A stretch of 64,000 nt of DNA, taken from positions 68,782,108-68,846,107 of the forward strand of contig OX393577.1 in assembly GCA_947652605.1 (NCBI GenBank), read 5' to 3'. Source of the stretch: Elmis aenea. Taxonomy: Eukaryota > Arthropoda > Insecta > Coleoptera > Elmidae. A program made the translations under genes and the position numbers. Shown here one piece after another: positions 35,748 to 47,510 of this stretch (positions are counted from its first letter, which is position 1; each line of letters begins with the position of its first letter). The notes beneath the pieces are model-generated. The model had not been told where the DNA came from and made no database searches. It saw only the letters and a program-made list of their open reading frames with translations.

Positions 35748-36755
35748 CACTTTTTCCAGAGCAGTTAGTGCCGGTGCTCCATGCGAAATGCCGATATAAT
35801 ATACAGTTGATCTCATCACATGAACCAAATCATCAATAAAATGTAACTGCCATGCGGTCACCGATATGTAAATGTCACTTATGAACATTGTTATAACTAC
35901 AACAGCTCCAATGTAATACCAAGGTGTTAATACACGCATAAATAAGTTAACGTGGAGAATTATTGCAGAATGCAAACGACAAAAGCTTTTCAGTAATTGT
36001 TCTATAGATGTTTCTTCCGTTTTAGTAACTTGTTTAAACATAATATTTTTGACTCGTTGTACGGCTAACCTACGTTTCATCAAAAGTTTGAGTTGTGTGT
36101 AAGAGCTTTCTAAAACAGTTGTCATCACATATATTTCCATTGTGAACATAAAACCTCCCATTGAAATCACCGCTACAGCCAGTAACATAAAGAAATTTGT
36201 GACAATTGTAGACAGATGTAAGTCAAAAACTATAATGTATAAAACGTGAATTATTATGCATGTAAAAATTAACACACATAACATGTAAGCTTTCTTGTTT
36301 AGTTCTCTCATAGATTTTTCAGACATGAATTTCCTAACCTCATATGGTTTAAGATCGCATATAACAATCCAGCTTTTCAATAAAATAAAATATCCTTCGC
36401 TGTACACAACATACGTGGCATAATAAATGACCGCTAGGAATCGCTGAAGAGTTTCAGCGATCAAAAACAATGTTGAAAACTTTTCTGACGGAATTGTCAA
36501 ATAAACTTGATAAAAATGCCATGCAGCATCAAAAATTATTGAACTGAATACGAATAAACCGAAATAAAACAAAAATTTTGTCTTTTGCACTGGTTGATTG
36601 GTAAATTTTTGACACTTGAAATTTAAAGGTACCAAACATAGTAATCGTCCTACTTTATATACCGTACTTATTAAGCACACTGTACAACATTGCGATTTTT
36701 TCCCTCTAAAAAAAATGCGCATATTTTTAATTTTACTATTTCTTTTTAAAAACAT
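35748..36755 (-). CDS. GR B4: intact gustatory receptor first exon
   Basis: An intact 336-codon GR exon starting MFLKRNSKIKNMRIFFRGKK at 36755, sister to B2. The N-terminal motif is VYKVGRLLCLVPLNFKCQKF; the loop reads TQLKLLMKRRLAVQRVKN...EQLLKSFCRLHSA, followed by SDIYISVTAWQLHFIDDL. Phase-0 donor AAAGTG|GTATGT at 35747. A 4-bp insertion just after the donor makes the downstream in-frame extension seen in B2 and B3 impossible, which argues that GTATGT is the real splice site. No exon for the seventh membrane segment is visible. Confidence 0.9.
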
Positions 36756-36813
36756 GTTTGTTTGACAATGATTTGCTACTCACACGCGTTTTGTTCAATT
36801 TCTGCCGGTTTAC

Positions 36814-36830
36814 TGTATATAAATAATAGC
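36814..36830 (-). promoter_or_regulatory. TATA-like core promoter candidate of B4
   Basis: The minus strand reads GCTATTATTTATATACA about 60 bp upstream of the B4 start, matching the layout of the other B exons. Confidence 0.4.
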
Positions 36831-36859
36831 TATTATACGAATTGGACAAAACTCGTAAT

Positions 36860-38760
36860 AGTATTCTATTAACGCACGCAAGAATCAGAAAATTGACCAA
36901 TTAGGCACCAATGACTGAATTATAGGTCGGTTCTCGAAACAAAAAGTAATATTTATAGATAATGACTTAAGTGAATTTTGATTACGTTACGTTTTAAATA
37001 AACTTCTTAATTGTGTATATATTGTTACGTTTCATGTGATTAATCCGGTCAAGTATTATTATTAACCGGCCCATGTAATTAATATGAGTGTTACTATACC
37101 TTAAATATTAAGCAAGATACTTAGGTAGTAATCCCATAAAATTTGGTTCAGCCTTATATTAAACAAAATCTTTTCATTTAAAAGGTAGGTCTTTATGTAC
37201 ACTAATTTTGTAACCCAACTTGCCTTCAAGACAAGTATTTTTGTCAATAAACGATTTTTTTTTTGGAAAGCGTCGTAAAACTATCGCGCAAAGCGAAATC
37301 GTGTAGGTATTAAGAGGGAAAAATATTATGCGACGCATATTCAAAAAGTTACTGTTATTTCATTTCAACAAACCTTTTTTTTTTTAAATTATTATGTTTG
37401 CAAGGTCCCATGCGAAATGCCTATACAGCGTGTCCCATATTACATTTCCAGCATGGGGATCTCGCTTATTATAAGAGATACAGGTTTATATAAATGAGAT
37501 AAATTATTCCTAAGTGAGAGGAGCCACAATCAAGTTAAAAGTACATTTCTCGTACTTCAGATGTTATAGCAAAAAATATGAAAATGTCGAATTTCTTTTT
37601 TTTTCATAACTTTTTTGTCTTAATCGTTAAAAAAAATTATTTGTACTTTCTTGAGGTACTTTTTAATGGATAATGTGACTGTTACTTCACTTTTTTTTAA
37701 CACCTACCATTTTCGACATATTACCCATTGTTTCATTTTTTCTTATGTGCCGCGAAGTTGGCTATGGAATAATTAAATGTGCTTTTTTTCTTATTTTAAA
37801 TGAGATATTACTTGCTATATCCAGTTTTATAAATAAGTCACAAAATGAAGAAAAATCGTGTCTTACTTATCAAGCTATCTATGAAAATAAAAACAAAAAA
37901 CAACTAATTAAATGTCAAATGATGTTACTATTTGTGTGGTATCATTTATTAGAATTTTATAGTATTGTTGTGTAATTCGATAGTCTTTGTAGCAAATTTG
38001 TTATCATATAATTATGGGCACATTTACTATTGTTACTATTGACCGATGTTCTCAATGAAGAACACTTAGTATGATTATAAATGTTGTACTCTCATTTCTA
38101 GAAAATTATTTGGATTGCGTGTTTAAAAGTTTGAGAAACGCTGGTATAGCTTACAACATTATAGAAGCTTTAACATAACGATGTAGCTAAGTACCATAGT
38201 ATAAGCTATGGCAAATCTAATCAAAACAAAAAAATTTGAAAACAAATGTTTGCGATGGCTTGCTACTAAAGCAAAAACCTGACATGCACTTGTAGATTCT
38301 ACAGGGTTACTGAATAAGAATAATAAATTTTATACAGAAGAACTTTGTAATAGAAGCAAATTGACACATTATGATATCTATCGGCAAATCGCATTCAACC
38401 TATTAATCAGTTAGAATGTCAATTATTGATCACTAAGTAATAGTTGACATTATAAACAGTTTAATGGTTTTTAAAAAAATTAAAGGTTTGTAAATATTTG
38501 GTTGAAAATCAAAGTCAAAGCAAAGCATAAAGTTTGTACATTAATAAAAAGAGCGATTCAAACATAAGCAAATAAACTTAAGTTAAGTAGAACCACTGGA
38601 TGATACTTAATACTTTAATTATCAATAACCTAACTCTTCCATATTCATCTAGGTTTTTGTCATAAATCACGTAAAACAATAGGTATATTACAGATGAAAG
38701 AAAACCTACGATTTTTATAGTTTTCATTGCATGTACAGTCATTAGTTTGTTAACCAGTTA
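36860..38760. other. B-C spacer, transposon remnants
   Basis: No gene seen. Near 37328 there is a mariner-like end (GACGCATATTCAAAAAGTTA) and near 37425 a degraded 'TACAGCGTGTCCCATATTACA' end; both are relics. I searched the minus strand for a short exon ending in a TYxxxxxQF motif that could complete the C exons and found none. Confidence 0.45.
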
Positions 38761-38761
38761 A

Positions 38762-38822
38762 GGTTTTTTTTTTCGAAAATAGTAATCTAACTATTAATCA
38801 AAACAGCCCATCCGTTGATCTT
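38762..38822 (-). pseudogene. Tiny group A-like GR relic
   Basis: About 60 bp matching the group A segment NDEWAAVINSWITIF at nucleotide level, broken by stops. It lies just past the C1 exon, far from the other group A units, so group A sequence once extended or was copied here. Confidence 0.5.
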
Positions 38823-38911
38823 CAATATAAACCGTTATAAAACATCAATAAATGTAAAAAAACAAGGTGATATTGTAGCCGTGCAATAAAAATAGTCATC
38901 AAATCACTTAC

Positions 38912-39952
38912 CAACTGAAGATGCAGGTTTAGAAGATAATAATATAACAACGTTCCAAAAAAGCTTATACAGCCAAGCACAGCAGTAATCAAATCATTTT
39001 TGTTAGTATCTGTGTAACGATTGATAACGATAAAAAAATTTACCACAAAATTAAGCAACTGTAGAACATGCCAGTATAATGTTGCTGGATTAACATATTT
39101 GTTAAAGTTTTCATAATTAAAACAAAAAGCCGAATAAAATCTTATATATCCCTTAAGGCGGTCGAGTATTGGCCAAAAAAATAAAATTGGGCGCGCAAAA
39201 TCGTCGTTTCTCGTGATAGCGTTAATTTCAGCGCGTTTTTTCATAAATTTGCGTTCATTAAGAGGCAAAATGTGTTTTATTTTTGTTTGGAAACATCTCA
39301 AAAACTTATATAAAAGGTACCAAAGTGTTATATAAAAGTTTCCAACAACTATTAGCGTGTAAAATGACCAGTTCGTTGCAGAAACTTTTAAAATAATCCA
39401 AAACGAATATCGGTTTTTGTTTTTTGTTTTGAAAACTGTATAATACGTGTATACACATTGGTATACTATAATGCAAAATATCAATAGATATCTTAATTTA
39501 GCTATCAGTTTCATTGATTTTGAGTCGTATATTCTATCGATACCATAAAATTGTCTATTTTCTATTAACTTAACGAAACCATTGGCTACATTTTCTATAT
39601 TTTTGTAACCCAATATCGTGCAGTATAGACACACCATCCAAGAAATTAGAAAACGACTTATTTGTTCTGTTAATATCAAACGATTTTTAACATTTAATTC
39701 TTCGCGTACCAACAGGGTAATATTGTGGATTATCACGGTGGAAAATAAAACTAACCCAAAGGCTGGGACTAACATGAACGGATAAGAGGTGGTTATTTTA
39801 GGTGGTCCAGGATTTTTCGAATGAGGGCAAGAATACGAGGCTACCGACACACCACAAAATTTCGCGGGTAAAAACGCACAGCCTAGCAGGCAAACGACAC
39901 AGTCACTACAATTATTTTTGTCGTGCGTTACTGATTTTGACTTACTAGCCAT
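38912..39952 (-). CDS. GR C1: intact gustatory receptor first exon
   Basis: An intact 347-codon GR exon of the third clade, starting MASKSKSVTHDKNNCSDCVV at 39952. The N-terminus is Cys-rich with CPHSK at residues 42-46, a signature of this clade. There are six predicted membrane segments; the fifth is the GR-type WHVLQLLNFVVNFFIVINRY. Ends in phase 0 at CAGTTG|GTAAGT (donor 38911). The most divergent of the intact C exons: the C2-C5 signature IVCxxFNxxD is replaced by INRYTDTNKND. A chemoreceptor role is inferred from family membership only. Confidence 0.88.
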
Positions 39953-40490
39953 AATTAATTACATTTAAAGATCTACAAACAGCCCGAACAAAAAGTTAAT
40001 TAGAAGTATCCCGAAAACCTTAGTATCCATCAACGATCCAAAATATCTAATTACAGCCGCTTATCAGTATTGATATATCTTGTTTTGGTTCTGCAAATAT
40101 TTTAATCGGCCATCAGTAAACAATAGCCACTCGAATTGAATATTTACTCATTTAGTATGGTAATTTATTATTATTATTTATTTCAAATGGGTTTGTCCAT
40201 TATGGATTCAATCATATCAAAAATTTTACAAAACCTTCATGATACTTCAATATACGCGAAATACCATTGTACAATTTTTAAAAATATCGACAGATTCCCT
40301 ATAACAGTTATTAAATAACTACTCCAAATTAAGTGTGATATACATAAATAGGGCTAATTAAATTTCATTTACTTGTGAAGAGTGTGTCGGAATGCAAAAC
40401 GATTTTCAAAACTCTCTTCTCTTTATTATTAACAGTCTTATTTATTAATTTGACAAAAATTTTGGTGATTTTTAATTAGGTAGGTATCTT

Positions 40491-41642
40491 CAGGGACTAA
40501 AAACGAAAAAAAATCCGTTCATTTCTGTTCGTAACGAAAACGATATATTTCGTTTTCGTTCTTTTCGTTCTAACCGAAAAAATTCTTTTTTCGTTTTCGT
40601 GAACCGAAATAATAACGGTTAAAACCGGTTTTACAATATTTTTTTGTCGTCAAAAAATATTTTTTTTTTCTAGTCGCCACAACTCTCTATAAATACGATA
40701 TAACAATATTTGCGTCTCAACTAAAATATAAACGATGATGATGGGGTTTGATGCTCACGGACAGCATATTTTAGACTGGCGAACCATCGCCATATTAAAT
40801 TTACCAAATCGTTAAACACATTAACATTTAACCATTTTATTAAGTTTAACACCCGCAAGGTGCAAAAACACAACGTGTTAGAAACAGGATCTTTATCTAA
40901 AAATATGAAAATATAGCAAGTGCTATTCTAAATTTGTTTTAGTACTAAAAATCTATGCATTTGAATTAAATAAGATCCTGCTATAATTATTTAAAAAGAC
41001 AAAGAATGAATTCAAGTGGATAATTTACTAAATGTTATTAATAAAAAAGTTATTTAAAAAAAACTTATATTAACTTGAAATATACTTTAACTTTATAGTT
41101 TGACCATACAATATACATTTTCACATTCCGTTAAATCTTACTAGCAACACATCTTCCAATAAATCTTCTTTTACATTAGTCCTTTTCGAAGTAAGAATAA
41201 ATTTTACTATTATTATGTCTAAACGCAAATAAAACATACACATTGATAATATATTTTCAATCAAGCGTATATTCTATATTGATGATCTAAAAAACAAATT
41301 AGAAATAGAGAATATCTGTACCGTTAATTGTGTTACACGAAATTGCAAGTATGAACAATAAAGTTGTTAATACATATTCACGTAAATATATGGAGAAAAG
41401 TGAAGCTCACTTATTTCAAGTGAGATTTTTTACTGCCTCGTGGAGTCTTCCCAGCACAGAAGGTAAATTATCGTTTAACAAATAAAATTGAAATAGCGAC
41501 AAAACCGGTTAAAACCGGTCTTGGAAAAATATTTATTTGGTTTTCGTTCTTGAACGAAAAATAATACTTTCGTTTTCGTTTTCGTTCTTAAAAAAAATTC
41601 GGTTAATTTCGTTTAACGTTTTCGTTCCGTTCTCAGTCCCTG
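40491..41642. mobile_element. Non-autonomous hAT-like element, 1.15 kb
   Basis: Ends CAGGGACTAAAAACG and CGTTCTCAGTCCCTG-type sequence are inverted repeats of hAT style. Subterminal regions are rich in TTCGTTTTCGTTC and AACCGGTT repeats in inverted arrangement. ATCTT directly flanks both ends (40486-40490, 41643-41647), shorter than the expected 8 bp. No transposase gene; it lies between C1 and C2. Confidence 0.75.
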
Positions 41643-41735
41643 ATCTTAATATCAAAAAATTAAATAATCAAGTAATGTAAGAAAATAAATAAAGTTAAGT
41701 GATACGAAAAGACATTGATTTTTAAATTAACTTAC

Positions 41736-42734
41736 CTCCGAATCTAGTAAGTCTGATGTTAGGGAAAATATTACAAGGCCAATGAAGTGTGCGCATCCCA
41801 TCAGCGAGGTGGCAACATCGGTAACATTGAAATCAAAGCAGACAATTATCAACAGATAAAAATTTATTATGAATATCAAAAGTTGTATGGTCCAGGACTG
41901 AACCAAAGTCGGTTGATTGACTTTAATATACGATAAAATAGAGTGTACAGCAGACATATACCCTCTTCTTAATCGTACTAATTGTTCGTGCAAGTTTTCT
42001 CTAACGAAGTCTTGATCGTTAATAATAAAATTTTTGAAACTTGAACAGTTTATTTCCGCGGGAGAAACGCTTAACAACAATATACATTTTAATCGCGCAG
42101 AAAATTTTTTCATAGCCTCAATCATCAAAAACCAAAGCGTTAAATGGGACTGACCTGCTACCACCAGTATAAGACTAGACCATAGTTTTGCGATAGTTTT
42201 AATAAAAAATGAAAGGGTGACTTGGTTGCCCTCACAAAACTCGTAATACGAACCAAGAATATTTATGCATTGATAAATTATCACGATAACAAAAAAACTT
42301 CTATTCATCGACCTGGTTATTTTATACGACTTCAAGTCAAGCACACACTTAAGACCCAAAGCCGATCGATTTTCTAAAAGAGCAACAAAAGCATTTCCAG
42401 TCAAAATCAGTTGTTTATCTTTCAGTATACCAGCATAGAGCATGAATATAATTGAAATAAGATGCCGACAACTTTCTTCAGTTAATATAAAACTGTGTTT
42501 AACGTCTAATTCCGCCCTCAAGAGTTTGGAAATGTTATGTTTTAGAACTGCAGCGAAAAAAATTATTCCCACGACTGGTAGAAAAAGTAGTTTATAAATA
42601 GGAAAGAACTTTGGTTTTGTTGGATTTTTAGAATGACGGCATGAACACGACACAATGGATATTCCAGAAAAACGCATGGCTAATGACATAGCCTTTATAG
42701 AACACACACAGCAATCGGTTATTGGCACTACCAT
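41736..42734 (-). CDS. GR C2: intact gustatory receptor first exon
   Basis: An intact 333-codon GR exon starting MVVPITDCCVCSIKAMSLAM at 42734, with a shorter N-terminus than siblings. The clade motif is CRHSK at residues 32-36 (CPHSK elsewhere). Six predicted membrane segments; the fifth carries the GR-type SWTIQLLIFIINFYLLIIVC, followed by FDFNVTDVATSLMGCAHF. Phase-0 donor GAG|GTAAGT at 41735. In C3-C5 the position next to the exon end is LxxAV; here it is LLDSE. An upstream frame at 42728-42940 has no GR similarity and is not included. Confidence 0.88.
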
Positions 42735-43005
42735 TTTTTTAGAAATAAAATTTGTTGATGTCTAATTTTTGTTTCAACTACAACGCAAGTTTTAAGTTTC
42801 ACTGCTGGGGTAAGTATGTTAAAAAAAACAATATAGAAGTTAATTCGGTTTTTGTTTAATGTAGATAATGAAGCCACATTGTAAACAACTAATGTCTTAT
42901 TTAAATAATGATCTTTGTAGAGATAACTTTTACTAAACATTTATGTAATTAACAACGCGTCTCATTCAAAATTTATGGAAAAAAGTATATTTTAACATAC
43001 CTCAA

Positions 43006-43254
43006 ACCGAGCTCGGTGGCCGATTGGTATGCACCCTAGCGAGTAAAGTCGGGAGGCGTGGGTTCGAATCCCGCGGTCGTCTGTCATCGTAGGGGTTTCA
43101 GGTGGTTTCCCCTACCTACTATAGGCAATTGCTGTGACAGTACTTCCACCTACCCTCTACCCTTACTCACCTAATCCTAGTTCCCTTCTCTTCCACTTCG
43201 GTGATTAGCCATAGCAGCAAAAACATGCCGAAGTAAAATAAATCAGTAAAAAAA
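43006..43254 (+). mobile_element. tRNA-derived SINE with intact target duplication
   Basis: The head resembles a tRNA promoter: A-box-like TGGCCGATTGGTA and B-box GGTTCGAATCCCG, spaced as in tRNA genes. A non-tRNA body and an A-rich tail (CAGTAAAAAAAA) follow. Perfect 12-bp direct repeats AACATACCTCAA flank it (42994-43005 and 43255-43266), showing a retrotransposed insertion. Not a functional tRNA gene, because the acceptor stem does not close. Confidence 0.9.
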
Positions 43255-43270
43255 AACATACCTCAACTTT

Positions 43271-43439
43271 TTTATTCTTGAGGCTTTCGCGGCCGTTATC
43301 CATAATACAATCTTGGTTTCCGGGTTTGGAACCGCGTCTTCTATATTTAGAAGTAGTTGACGTTTCGACCATTGTATCTTGGTCTTTTTCAAAACGACTG
43401 AAAGTCTTGGGTTCCAAACCCGGAAACCAAGATTGTATT
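43271..43439. mobile_element. Fold-back insertion adjacent to the SINE
   Basis: Contains a perfect 30-bp inverted repeat (43304-43333 and 43410-43439; AATACAATCTTGGTTTCCGG ...) around a centre with AGTTGACGTTTCGACCATTG. Direct repeats ATACCTCAACTTT flank it (43258-43270 and 43440-43452), overlapping the SINE's own target site. No coding capacity. Confidence 0.75.
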
Positions 43440-43504
43440 ATACCTCAACTTTGTCGAATTTTATAATATTTAAATTAAATGACAGAAAATTATTGACCCA
43501 TATA

Positions 43505-43620
43505 TCAGAGTTGGCCTGACTTAAATCAATTGATTTAAATCACGATTTAAATCATGATTTAAATCAGCTGATATATTAAATTAAAATCATGATTTAAATC
43601 AAAGTTTAATTATTTTCACG
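43505..43620. mobile_element. Partial copy of the 24.8-kb hAT-like element end
   Basis: The GAGTTGGCCTGACTTAAATC start and repeated GATTTAAATCA words match the left end of the element at 24800. The other end is not found nearby. Confidence 0.6.
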
Positions 43621-43849
43621 ATTCAACGTCACACGTCACATACATATAAATCAATGACACGTTTTACTTCCATCCGTTTAAACAACCGCCAGTAAAATAC
43701 TCCGAAAATATTGCCTATTGGCTTTTTAGAGGTCGGGAGAAATAAAGTCTCTTCGGGAATTGTTTTATTAGAGACGCATTCCGGTAGACTTTCTTTGTAA
43801 ATTTTTACAATAATTTTTTATTCTAGGATCAAAAGATCTACAGCCTTAT

Positions 43850-44240
43850 TCAAAAAGTCTGCAACAATTGGAAAAGTTTTTTGTTATCGATTTTTCAGAA
43901 AATTTTATTCTTTATAAAAGTTGATGCATGATCGAAAACTAATATTAATATGGAAAAAAATTATTTAACACTAGATTTTGACGATTTTAAAAATATTCGC
44001 AAAAGTAAAGTGCCCCTATTTTAAGGCTTACAAGAAAAGTCGTGAAAAAATTGTTATGAAATCAAAAATATGACAATACAAAATTTGACGTAAGAATTTC
44101 ATTTTTGAATTTTTTAGTAGTGTCACTGTCAACATTCAAAAAGTTTGCAACCAATTGAAAAGCGTTTTATTATCGATTTCTCGAAAAATTTTATTCTTGA
44201 GAAAAGTTGGTGCATGGTATAAAACTAATTTTAAGTTAAA
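43850..44240. repeat. Diverged direct repeats, 3' of C3
   Basis: About 90 bp at 43855-43945 (AAGTCTGCAACAATTGGAAA...) recur at 44142-44235 with scattered changes. Origin unknown; no gene. Confidence 0.5.
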
Positions 44241-44319
44241 ACAGGCTCGATAAAACTTCATACGACACTATAGCAGATTGACGAACACCAAAAATGATAG
44301 CCTGGAAAACACCAAATTA

Positions 44320-44450
44320 CAAGAAGAAGAAAGGTCGACCGAGAAGACGGTTGAGAGAAGCAGTACTATCAGACCTCAAAGGAAAGGGCATAAGAGATTG
44401 AAAGACCAAATTTAAAAATAGAAAAGAGTGGAATAAAACCACGGAGCTGT
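44320..44450 (+). mobile_element. C-terminal relic of a non-LTR retrotransposon ORF
   Basis: The plus strand reads KKKGRPRRRLREAVLSDLKG then KGIRD, a stop, and KTKFKNRKEWNKT. This resembles the GRPxxRWxDxVxxDL...AxxRxxWR end of RTE-like and related reverse-transcriptase proteins. Only the tail remains. Confidence 0.55.
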
Positions 44451-44630
44451 CTGGGTTGACTCCTGAAGCTGACGAGTGTGACCTCGTCGGGAACTCGGTC
44501 TCTCTAGAGATCTTTTTAAAAGTGTTACAAGTTTGTTGTTCAGATATTCGAATTTTGTATCTGATAGACGAGTAACTGAACCACAGTTATTACGAAAAAA
44601 GTAATACATTAAAATTGTTTTAATACTCAC

Positions 44631-45665
44631 CGCCTTTATAAGATTTTCCATTACGAAAGAAAATGCACATAACCCAAAAAAAGTCGAGCATCCAGCAATG
44701 GATGTCAACAAATCAATGATGTTGAAATTAAAGCAAACAATTACAAAAAGATAAAAATTGACTATGAAAATTAAAAGTTGCAAGGTCCAACATATAAGTA
44801 GAAGTGGTTGGGTAAAATTGCAAAATTCTACAAAGGTAAAATGTACGGCTTTGTATCCTCTTATAATTTGTTTTAATTTATCTTCCAAAGGCAAATTTTG
44901 TCTTTCTTGAATATTGTATTTAGCGCCTATACATAATTGGCCTCGTGAATGAATTTTTACTGTTTCGTTATTTAGCAGGATTGTTTTCAGTTGTAAAGAA
45001 AACTGCATAATGGCTTGGTCTATAAAAAAGAAAAGAAACATTTCAGTACTTCCAATGGTAAACAAAATACAATTATCGCAAAATTTAGCAGCGACTCTCA
45101 ACAATTTGAAATGATCGATTTCTGCAGTGGTACCAAAATCGAAATATACTTTGGTGAAGTACATGCACTGGTAGATTATTAAAGAGGTGAACATAACTTT
45201 AGACAAAATAAAACCACGTGCCGTTGCCTTAGCATCAAGGATATTTTTAAATCCGCAAGATTTTTTCTTTTCCATCAACAAGGCAATTCCATTAACAACT
45301 TTTACTAATTGTTTATGCCCACCCATAGCACAGCAATAAAGACTGCATATTGAGATAGTGAAATGACAACATTCCTCAAGTAAAATAAACCTATCTTTAA
45401 CATCTAGCTCTTTTTCGAACACTCGAGATATATTTGCTAATATAGCAACGACAAAAAATATAATAAGAACTATAGGAATGATAAATAATGCGTTATTAGT
45501 AAAAAACTTTTGACGTGTAGGCAATTTTGAATGTGGACACGAATAAGTTGCTACAATTAGTCCAAGAAATGTTGCTATTCCCAAGATAGGACGCACTGCA
45601 CATATTATACAATCACTAACTTCTTGGCAATTATTGTTTTTCGTCGAAACTTTATCCTTGAACAT
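44631..45665 (-). CDS. GR C3: intact gustatory receptor first exon
   Basis: An intact 345-codon GR exon starting MFKDKVSTKNNNCQEVSDCI at 45665. CPHSK lies at residues 43-47 after the Cys-rich SDCIICAVRPILGIATFLGL. Predicted membrane segments at about 59-80, 95-112, 155-175, 190-215, 285-310 and 318-340; the fifth reads CWTLQLLIFIVNFYLFVIVC. The reading frame runs on past the donor into unrelated sequence, so the exon is taken to end in phase 0 at AAGGCG|GTGAGT (donor 44630). Closely related to C4 and C5 (shared DAKAT, YQCMYxTKVYFDFG, AAKFCDNCI). Final membrane segment not found nearby. Confidence 0.9.
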
Positions 45666-46379
45666 TTTTTAAGTTAAAATTCCGTCAAGAAAAAACGTTA
45701 GCTTTAACCACTTTTAACTTAACTTTAAATAAAACTTCTGTTCAACGAATGAATTTTTTTTTCTGTTGTATCCTTGTAAAAACAATACCTTTTCTTTTAT
45801 GCGTAATTTGGATTGTAGCAACTAGCAACTGTTTTGTTTTATTGTTTACACACTGGTTATGGATTCAAAGCCTTTAACCTTCTTCCTGGCAAAATAGAAT
45901 TTTTTTTTAAATGTATTTTACCACAACCATCTACTTAGATATATCCAAAAAAATATAGTGCTTTTAGTGAAGCATTCAGAAGGCAACAGCTATTTTTATA
46001 TTAAAATTATAAACAAAATTTTATTGATAAAAAATTATGAAGTAAGTAATATTTAAATTTCCACTTCTAAAAAAGGTCATTATTCAACAGAGCACAAAGG
46101 GTGAATTAAGAAACGAGGCGAATAAGTGTTAATAGAGGTTAGAAAAGTTGTTTGTTTAAAAGATTCTAGCACAAGTACTGCATGGCCTTTAAATACTGGT
46201 TGTAAATCAATAACTAAACGCCGCTCCTATACCAGAACACACTTTTTATAATAAATCAAATCATGGATATTATCAAATCTACTGTATTCTCCAAAAAAAG
46301 CGAACAAAAAGCTTTTATATAAATTGTTTATATGGTAATTATGGTGTAACCAATATATCTTGTTGCGTATAATTGTTCT

Positions 46380-47290
46380 TTTTCCTCTTAATCGGTTTTT
46401 GTTGTACCTTTCTGTGTCGAGGTATGATTTTCTATTTCTGTGTGTTTTTTCTCCACCCCTGCCTATCGTTAGCTAATTGAGGCACATCTCTCCAGCTGAC
46501 TCATTTTTCTTCTAGTCTCTGCCTCACTTCTTTTTCTCATTTTATTCTTGTTCTTCCTCTATTTCTTTTTCCCTCCATCTGCATTTTCCATATATTTTCC
46601 CGTGTCTACTTTCTGGCATGCATAGTAAATGTCCAAGCCATCTTAATTGATTCGTCTTCATCTTTTTCTTAATATCTGTTACCTAGGTTATTTCCAATTT
46701 TTTCGTTACTGTTTTTATTGATCAGTCTACATCCCTCTATTCTTCTCAGAAATCTCATTTCCTGTGCCTGTATTCTATGCTTTTGTTTTTGAGTTAAGCG
46801 AGTTTACTAGCTACTCGCTTGCGAATTTACTCGCTGCTACTAAACTCGCCCAATGTAATTACACTATCAAGCTAACTCGCCGCTCGCTTTACTGTAGCGA
46901 GTAAAGTTAGTGTCCAAGTTTCTGAACTTTACGTGAGAATGGCTACGTATATTGCATTAAAAACTCGCGTCTTCGTTTCTTTCGATATTTCCTACTTATT
47001 ACTTATTTCGTAGCTGCCGCTATTCTGCTATTCAGATCTTACTCCAATTTACCATTTTCTTCAATTAATGTTCCTAAACATTTTAAATTTGCTACCTGTT
47101 CTAACTTTTTTTGGTCTATCATGATTGTAACTGGTTCATGATTTTTCGCTATAACTATAACCATAGCGTTTTTCTTTGTTATATTAATATTCATATTATA
47201 TCTACTTAATGTATCCGTCCATACTTCTAGATTGAATTGCAAGTCTTTTTCGCTTTTAGCTAATAGCACCACATCATCTGCAAAGGCCAA
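46380..47290 (-). mobile_element. Degraded non-LTR reverse transcriptase 3' part
   Basis: At 47039-47290 the minus strand reads AFADDVVLLAKSEKDLQ, with the FADD catalytic box, followed by NLEVWTDTLSRYNMNINITK. Further down, broken frames give EMRFLRRIEGCRL and a WxGHLL-like tail. Between them (about 46790-46990) a separate palindromic insertion of TACTCGCT words interrupts it. Typical decayed insect non-LTR element, inactive. Confidence 0.7.
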
Positions 47291-47510
47291 TTCTGTTAAG
47301 GGTATTAGTTTTAGTTTATTGATATATTATTACACCTAACTTTCTTATTTTAAATGGCAACCATAGTTGGCTTTGGCATAAATCGAAAGCTTACTTTTTG
47401 CGCTTTTCAAAAATATAGCATTTGCTTTTGGCATGGTTTTTTGTCTTTAATAAGATAGCAATATTTAATTTTTTTTTCAAACTCATATAAACATCGATTA
47501 ATACACCTAA

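Noticed and set aside
43011..43083. Possible tRNA gene (A and B boxes)
   Set aside because: Acceptor stem does not pair, and body, A-tail and 12-bp target duplication show a SINE.
44412..44630. C-terminal extension of C3 past the donor
   Set aside because: The extra residues do not match any other C receptor and run into retrotransposon debris; a GTGAGT donor is at the homologous position.
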